Source: Porphyromonadaceae bacterium UBA7087
GTDB taxonomy: Bacteria; Bacteroidota; Bacteroidia; Bacteroidales; Muribaculaceae
Direction: 5' to 3'
Assembly (NCBI GenBank): GCA_002493515.1
Contig: DKYZ01000015.1
Coordinates: forward strand, 21,918 to 42,070
DNA: 20,153 bases
This document shows positions 15,921-20,153 of the stretch, in pieces. Each line of letters begins with the position of its first letter. Position 1 is the first letter of the stretch. The position numbers were made by a program, and so were the translations under genes. The notes beneath the pieces are model-generated. The model searched no databases and was not told the origin of the DNA. It was given only the letters and a program-made list of their open reading frames with translations.

Positions 15921-17169
15921 GAAATTCAAAATGAATTCCTTTTTTGCCGGCATCGGTGGCTTCGACCTGGGCTGCGAAAGGCACGGGTTTGAAACCGCGC
16001 TGCTATGCGAAATAAATCCCTTTTGTCATAAAATCTTATCCTCTCATTGGCCCAATACCCCGTTAAAGACAGATATAACTAAAATTCAGCCTTCGGAAAT
16101 ACCAAACGCAGATTTATGGTGCGGCGGTTTTCCTTGTCAAGATATTTCTTTGGCAAGGGCTTCAAGTGAGCGTCTTGGTTTGAAAGGTGCGAGGTCAGGG
16201 CTATTCTATACTTTTGCTGATTTAGTCGAACAAGCAAAGCCCAAAGTTATTTTAATTGAAAACGTTGAGGGTTTGCTTAATTCAAATGAGGGTCGAGATT
16301 TCGGCATAATTATCCAACGTATGGTTCAATTAGGTTATGGTGTTGCGTGGAGATTATTGAACAGCCGATACTTTGGTGTCCCACAATCCCGTTCCCGAAT
16401 GTATATTTGTTGTTGGAAAAATCGAGTCGATTTAGCTGTGAAAAGTCTTTTTGAAGACGGCCTTGTTGAAAAGCCCGCTAACCCAAGAAAAGATTTCCTT
16501 TCTCTTTCATCACCTGAAAACGTCTATCCACAAGTTCCGAGAGTAGCCTACTGCCTCGCAGCTTCTTCAGGCAGACATACCGGAACTGATTGGAGCAGGA
16601 CTTATGTGTCAGATAAAAACGGCGTTAGGAGGCTGACTCCATTGGAAAGTGAACGCTTGCAGGGTTTTCCTGATAATTGGACTCTAGTTGCGGACGTACA
16701 GGAAGACAGGGAAGATATAGATACCCTGCGTTATACTGCCGTTGGAAATGCTGTGTCCGTTCCTGTAATCGAATGGATTGCTGAACGTATTTATCTTAAT
16801 CTCATACGAAAGGACAAAGCACTATTACAAGAGGAAATTGCGAGCTATAATCCTCATATCAAGAAGTCAAAACCCATTGACGTAGATTTGCTTTCTACTG
16901 ATTTTTCGATTACAGATATATCGTTGAAATGGGCGAAAGCTGGTTTTGCGGATATAGATTTGCAGTGCCAAGTAGAAATTCCGCCAACTCCTCAGAATAT
17001 CGTAAAGACTGAACTTTTTCCTTTGATTGAAAAAACAGCTTCTCAAAAATATTATCTAACTTCAAATGCAGCTACTGGAATATTGAGACGCGTAGACAAA
17101 CAGGGTCGAACTTTGTTTGCTCCCCTACGCAACGCATTAGAAAGGGAAGCCGCTAAATTACAGGTATGA
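15913..17169 (+). CDS. DNA (cytosine-5) methyltransferase
   Basis: A 418-aa type II 5mC methyltransferase that transfers methyl from S-adenosylmethionine to cytosine at a specific site. Motif I is FAGIGGFDLG (11-20), motif IV is GGFPCQDIS with catalytic Cys75, motif VI is ENV (116-118), motif VIII is QSRSR (158-162), the region before and in motif IX is RRLTPLESERLQGFP (239-253), and motif X is GNAVSVP (278-284). The target-recognition segment between VIII and IX (about 170-235) is short. About 118 residues follow motif X, an unusual extension containing SNAATGILRRVDKQGR; I recall similar GILRR tails on phage-type 5mC enzymes. The gene is AT-rich compared with the chromosome, suggesting transfer. 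Its stop overlaps the McrB-like start as ATGA. It probably protects the host from the downstream nuclease. Confidence 0.95.
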   Translation: MDKKFKMNSFFAGIGGFDLGCERHGFETALLCEINPFCHKILSSHWPNTPLKTDITKIQPSEIPNADLWCGGFPCQDISLARASSERLGLKGARSGLFYTFADLVEQAKPKVILIENVEGLLNSNEGRDFGIIIQRMVQLGYGVAWRLLNSRYFGVPQSRSRMYICCWKNRVDLAVKSLFEDGLVEKPANPRKDFLSLSSPENVYPQVPRVAYCLAASSGRHTGTDWSRTYVSDKNGVRRLTPLESERLQGFPDNWTLVADVQEDREDIDTLRYTAVGNAVSVPVIEWIAERIYLNLIRKDKALLQEEIASYNPHIKKSKPIDVDLLSTDFSITDISLKWAKAGFADIDLQCQVEIPPTPQNIVKTELFPLIEKTASQKYYLTSNAATGILRRVDKQGRTLFAPLRNALEREAAKLQV

Positions 17170-19301
17170 GTAAATTCGCTTCTCTCCGATTAGGCAAGAC
17201 AAGTGTAGAGGACATCCGTAAACTTGTCATGTTATCTCCCGGCATCCAAAAAGATGATGTGATTATTAGCGTCAAGTGTACTCAGGTTCCACAAGAGTTT
17301 GAGGTGGGGTCCTATGTTTTTATTTGGCTTGGTTCTGATAACAATAAAGGTATACCGACACAGTGGAAACAAGGGTATCAAGCCATCGGTAAATTACGAC
17401 ATATAAACCGAGGGAAAAAATTCAATGATGAAAGCATAAGCAACATATCAATAGAGTATATTTTTGAAAACACATTCAATCGCTTGGATATATTAAGCGC
17501 AGCCCCCAAAGCATATTATCTTTGTTCTGCTCTCCCTGTAATTGGTCTTGATGATCACTCCAATCAGACTATTCGACTTTTTAACGAAGCAGAAGAAAGA
17601 TGTGATATAAAAGCTTTTTTCTCTATTCTTTTGACGCTTAACTCATCTTTTCTAAATGATGCATTAAAAATAGATGCCTCTTGGAGAGAATATCTTGGTT
17701 GGAAATCGTCGTGCGACATTATTGAGAACAAACAAGAGTTGGAGAGCAAATTACGTGATAGTTTTACTCATTTTATGAGCCTTGTCAATCAGCATACTTC
17801 TGACTTCTCGGACTATATAGATATGTTTGAGAAGACATTATCTCCCTATATAGCAAAGCTTAACATTGGGTTCGACAATGTTTTCCAAATTATATCCTTC
17901 GACCAATACAATGCCATTCTCGATCGTCTGCAAAATGATTTCTCCGAACTGGATTATCTTGCGAAAGAGCGCGAAAATAATGGCAACAAATATATGGTTT
18001 GGAGCTGTCATCGCTATTACCGTAATTTTCTAAGTATATTGGCAAATGCTGATTTTCGAGCCAATATAGATAGTCAACAGAAACGCTCGCTTCAAGTTAT
18101 ATCGTCAGTTTCAACACAACCTCATACTGACTATCTCCGTGCCATGCGCACTAAGCCGTTCCTTTTGCTTGCCGGCATTTCCGGCACGGGCAAAAGCCGC
18201 ATCGTAAAGCAGATGGCTTTCGATAGTTGCCCGGATAATGCTGTGCTGCGTTCGGATCCGACCTCTCCCGGCAACTATTGCCTTATCGAGGTCAAGCCCA
18301 ACTGGCACGATTCTACCGAACTTCTCGGCTATGAAAGCAAAATCGGCGGCGACCATTATCAGCTCACTCCGTTTGTGAAGTTTCTCGCCAAGGCGATGCT
18401 TCACCCCGATGTTCCGTTCTTCGTATGCCTCGATGAAATGAACCTCGCCCCGGTGGAGCAATACTTCGCAGAGTTTCTCAGCGTACTCGAAAGTCGCACG
18501 AAAATTGACGGACACATCGTTTCCGAACCGCTTATCAAGGCTTCGATATTCGCCAATGCCGAATATGAGAGGGATCTCAAACACGAAATTTTTGATGTAA
18601 GAATCAAAGAGAAAGACACCAACGGATTGAGAATTTACGAGGCCGAGCTTTCCCCGCAAGAGTCAACAGCTTACGAACGTCTTAAACTCCATGGTCTTCG
18701 CATTCCGGATAATGTAATAGTCGTAGGCACGGTCAATATGGACGAAACCACGCATCAGTTCTCGCGTAAGGTAATAGACCGCGCAATGACTATCGAAATG
18801 AACCTGCCGGAGGGAGATCCGTTTATGGATTTCTTCGAAAACGGCTCGGAACTCGCCTACCGCGAGACTCCGACTTCGCCCTCGCTCTATCTCGCCACGG
18901 AAACCAAGGCTTCGGCAGTGGTAAAGGAACTTGCCGTGGACAATGCCGAAAAAACCGAATGGCTCAAAGGTGAAGTCGCAGCGTTCCTCACCAGGCTTAA
19001 CGGCGCACTCGACGGCACTCCGTTCAAGGTGGCATACCGCGTTCAGAACGAACTGATGCTCTATTTCTTCCAACTTTGGCTTGAAGACAAGGCCGCAGAC
19101 TGGGAAAAGATTCTTCAGACTTCGTGCGACCAGATCCTGATGATGAAAGTCCTGCCTCGTATAGAGGGCGATGGCGAGCTGTTGGAAAAACCACTCGAAG
19201 AACTTGCCCGTTTCTGCGAGCCGTACTCTAACGCATCGAAAAAGATTGCTGAAATGAAATCGCGGCTTGAAAAGTCGCAGTTCACTTCGTTCTGGCCGTA
19301 A
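17166..19301 (+). CDS. McrB-like AAA+ restriction subunit
   Basis: A 711-aa McrB-type AAA+ NTPase, the translocating motor of McrBC-like restriction systems. Walker A is GISGTGKS (337-344, Lys343), Walker B is CLDEMN (421-426, Asp423-Glu424), and the McrB-type signature is VNMDE (523-527), followed by FSRKVIDRA. The 325-residue N-terminal part has no known motif I can name with certainty; VFIWLGSDN...GYQAIGKL (51-77) suggests a small beta-barrel DNA reader such as an EVE/PUA or B3 fold. The R1 subunits of LlaJI-type systems carry site-specific DNA-binding N-termini, which fits. Base composition changes sharply near 18110, just before the AAA+ domain: the 5' part counts 30-43% GC per line, the 3' part mostly around 50%. 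The start overlaps the methyltransferase stop (ATGA), and the McrC-like gene follows after 12 bp. Confidence 0.92.
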   Translation: MSKFASLRLGKTSVEDIRKLVMLSPGIQKDDVIISVKCTQVPQEFEVGSYVFIWLGSDNNKGIPTQWKQGYQAIGKLRHINRGKKFNDESISNISIEYIFENTFNRLDILSAAPKAYYLCSALPVIGLDDHSNQTIRLFNEAEERCDIKAFFSILLTLNSSFLNDALKIDASWREYLGWKSSCDIIENKQELESKLRDSFTHFMSLVNQHTSDFSDYIDMFEKTLSPYIAKLNIGFDNVFQIISFDQYNAILDRLQNDFSELDYLAKERENNGNKYMVWSCHRYYRNFLSILANADFRANIDSQQKRSLQVISSVSTQPHTDYLRAMRTKPFLLLAGISGTGKSRIVKQMAFDSCPDNAVLRSDPTSPGNYCLIEVKPNWHDSTELLGYESKIGGDHYQLTPFVKFLAKAMLHPDVPFFVCLDEMNLAPVEQYFAEFLSVLESRTKIDGHIVSEPLIKASIFANAEYERDLKHEIFDVRIKEKDTNGLRIYEAELSPQESTAYERLKLHGLRIPDNVIVVGTVNMDETTHQFSRKVIDRAMTIEMNLPEGDPFMDFFENGSELAYRETPTSPSLYLATETKASAVVKELAVDNAEKTEWLKGEVAAFLTRLNGALDGTPFKVAYRVQNELMLYFFQLWLEDKAADWEKILQTSCDQILMMKVLPRIEGDGELLEKPLEELARFCEPYSNASKKIAEMKSRLEKSQFTSFWP

Positions 19302-19313
19302 TTTCCCGATGCT

Positions 19314-20153
19314 ATGGAAGTGTTCTCCTTCAAAAGCACTAATATAGAAATCACCGCCAACACAGCCGCCGACATGGCGAACTGCTGGCGGCGTTTCCGT
19401 GCGCGTGTGGGAGACAAGGCCGATACGTATTGCGACTATCGCAGTACACTTCCAGGCTCGCTCACGCTCGCTCTGCCGAGTAATGGCTACTCGCTGATGC
19501 CGACCGGCGATGCAGACTGCCGCGAATGGAAGAATCTGCCGCCTGTTTTCTACGAAACGGCTCTCTATAACATCAGCATATATCTCACCGATGTGGAAGC
19601 CGCCCCTTGTGTGCTTCACAAGCTCAAGGAAGTAACCGAGCTTTTCTCGGTTATTGAAATAGGAAACCACAAGTGGCTGCTGTCGGCCCCGCTTTCGTTT
19701 GTCAACGAGCCGGGCATATTTGAACTGACCTTCAAATATAAACCCTGCGACAAGCCGGAGCGCACAGATACATTTTCTTTCCGTGTCGTTTCTCCGAAAC
19801 TCGACACGAAAGACGATTACAACCATATCCTTGCCGAAATCAACGCCCAATACAACGAGATTGTATTCCAGTATCTTACCCTGACGTTGCAGAACCTACA
19901 ACGCGGCGGCAAGTCAAACAACGATGTGGTGTGGCTCTCCATCTTCCGCAATATAGCGAAAGATTACGAGAAGTGGGTGCGTTTCATAGTGAACAAACCG
20001 CACCTGCGGCAGACCCGCACCGTGCGCCATGACCGTGCAGACCGCGTGAAACGCTGGACTCCGCAAATGGCGGAGCATTTTGCGCAGGTCGAAGCCGAGG
20101 GTCGGCTTGACCGCGAATATTTCCGGCATGAGGAAATAATTCACACCCACAAC
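19314..20153 (+). CDS. McrC-like DUF2357 protein, cut by the window end
   Basis: The first 280 codons are open to the last base of the window, so the protein is partial here. It starts at ATG 19314, 12 bp after the McrB-like stop; an ATG at 19309 in another frame soon stops. The visible sequence is beta-rich at first (residues about 1-165), then helical, with the run NAQYNEIVFQYLTLTLQN, and WLSIFRNIAKDYEKW. This fits a DUF2357 domain, the N-terminal module of many McrC-like partners; a PD-(D/E)XK nuclease domain would be expected further on but is not in view. Assignment rests on general resemblance and on its position after an McrB-like gene. No ribosome site is clear, so translation may be coupled to the gene before. 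Base composition is host-like. Confidence 0.8.
   Translation, partial: MEVFSFKSTNIEITANTAADMANCWRRFRARVGDKADTYCDYRSTLPGSLTLALPSNGYSLMPTGDADCREWKNLPPVFYETALYNISIYLTDVEAAPCVLHKLKEVTELFSVIEIGNHKWLLSAPLSFVNEPGIFELTFKYKPCDKPERTDTFSFRVVSPKLDTKDDYNHILAEINAQYNEIVFQYLTLTLQNLQRGGKSNNDVVWLSIFRNIAKDYEKWVRFIVNKPHLRQTRTVRHDRADRVKRWTPQMAEHFAQVEAEGRLDREYFRHEEIIHTHN

Noticed and set aside
15682..15984. Minus-strand 100-codon frame across the vsr-methyltransferase gap
   Set aside because: It runs antisense into the methyltransferase motif I region and reads through the promoter; no domain is seen.
17166..20153. Classic methyl-dependent (type IV) McrBC
   Set aside because: Direct overlap with an intact 5mC methyltransferase and a Vsr favours a LlaJI/BsuMI-like system; still open until specificity is tested.
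1..20153. CRISPR array, tRNA, rRNA, transposase or integrase
   Set aside because: I saw no spaced direct repeats of CRISPR type, no cloverleaf candidate, and no transposase or recombinase motif in any frame; the only tandem repeat is the 9-bp array without spacers.

Overview
The window looks like chromosome of a gut-type Bacteroidales, possibly Muribaculaceae; the family is a guess. Support comes from the Bacteroidetes promoter type (TTTG, about 20 bp, then TAnnTTTGC) ahead of several genes, the general lack of Shine-Dalgarno sites, a DUF2723 membrane protein, a DUF4271 protein beside hemD, and a secreted protein ending in the YYNLQG...GIYIV tail common in this order. The core genes are GC-rich (about 60% in the lines I counted).

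Layout. Bases 33-1634 (minus) hold ATP-dependent PEP carboxykinase (pckA), with an operator-like palindrome upstream of its promoter. A divergent gene (1958-2590) encodes a small secreted protein and ends at a clear intrinsic terminator. An 800-bp gap (2591-3394) carries two more strong inverted repeats, a 9-bp tandem repeat of palindromic units, a small hairpin and a very good promoter. Then comes a tightly packed plus-strand cluster (3395-14482): DUF2723 GT-C-like membrane protein, NodB-type polysaccharide deacetylase, extended-SDR epimerase, DUF4271, hemD, an unusual receiver-plus-PEP-synthase-ATP-binding fusion, and a coiled-coil protein. Four junctions overlap or lie within 13 bp. The first three products suggest envelope or protein glycosylation. 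hemD has its own candidate promoter inside the preceding gene.

From 14483 the character changes to an accessory defence region: a small unknown gene with an apparent nonsense codon near its 5' end, a Vsr mismatch endonuclease, a cytosine-C5 DNA methyltransferase, an McrB-like AAA+ protein, and a DUF2357 (McrC-like) protein cut by the window end. This resembles restriction systems of the LlaJI/BsuMI kind, in which a 5mC methyltransferase protects the host, an McrB-like motor carries a DNA-reading N-terminus, and an McrC-like partner brings the nuclease. Vsr would repair T:G mismatches left by deamination of the methylated cytosine.

The most interesting observation is a sharp base-composition step inside the McrB-like gene near 18110. 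The methyltransferase and the N-terminal (probable recognition) part of McrB are AT-rich (about 30-40% GC in most lines counted), whereas the AAA+ motor and the McrC-like gene are about 50% or more. This suggests that a modification-plus-recognition cassette was exchanged as a unit onto a resident motor/nuclease. A 22-codon leader ORF overlapping the methyltransferase start may couple its translation.
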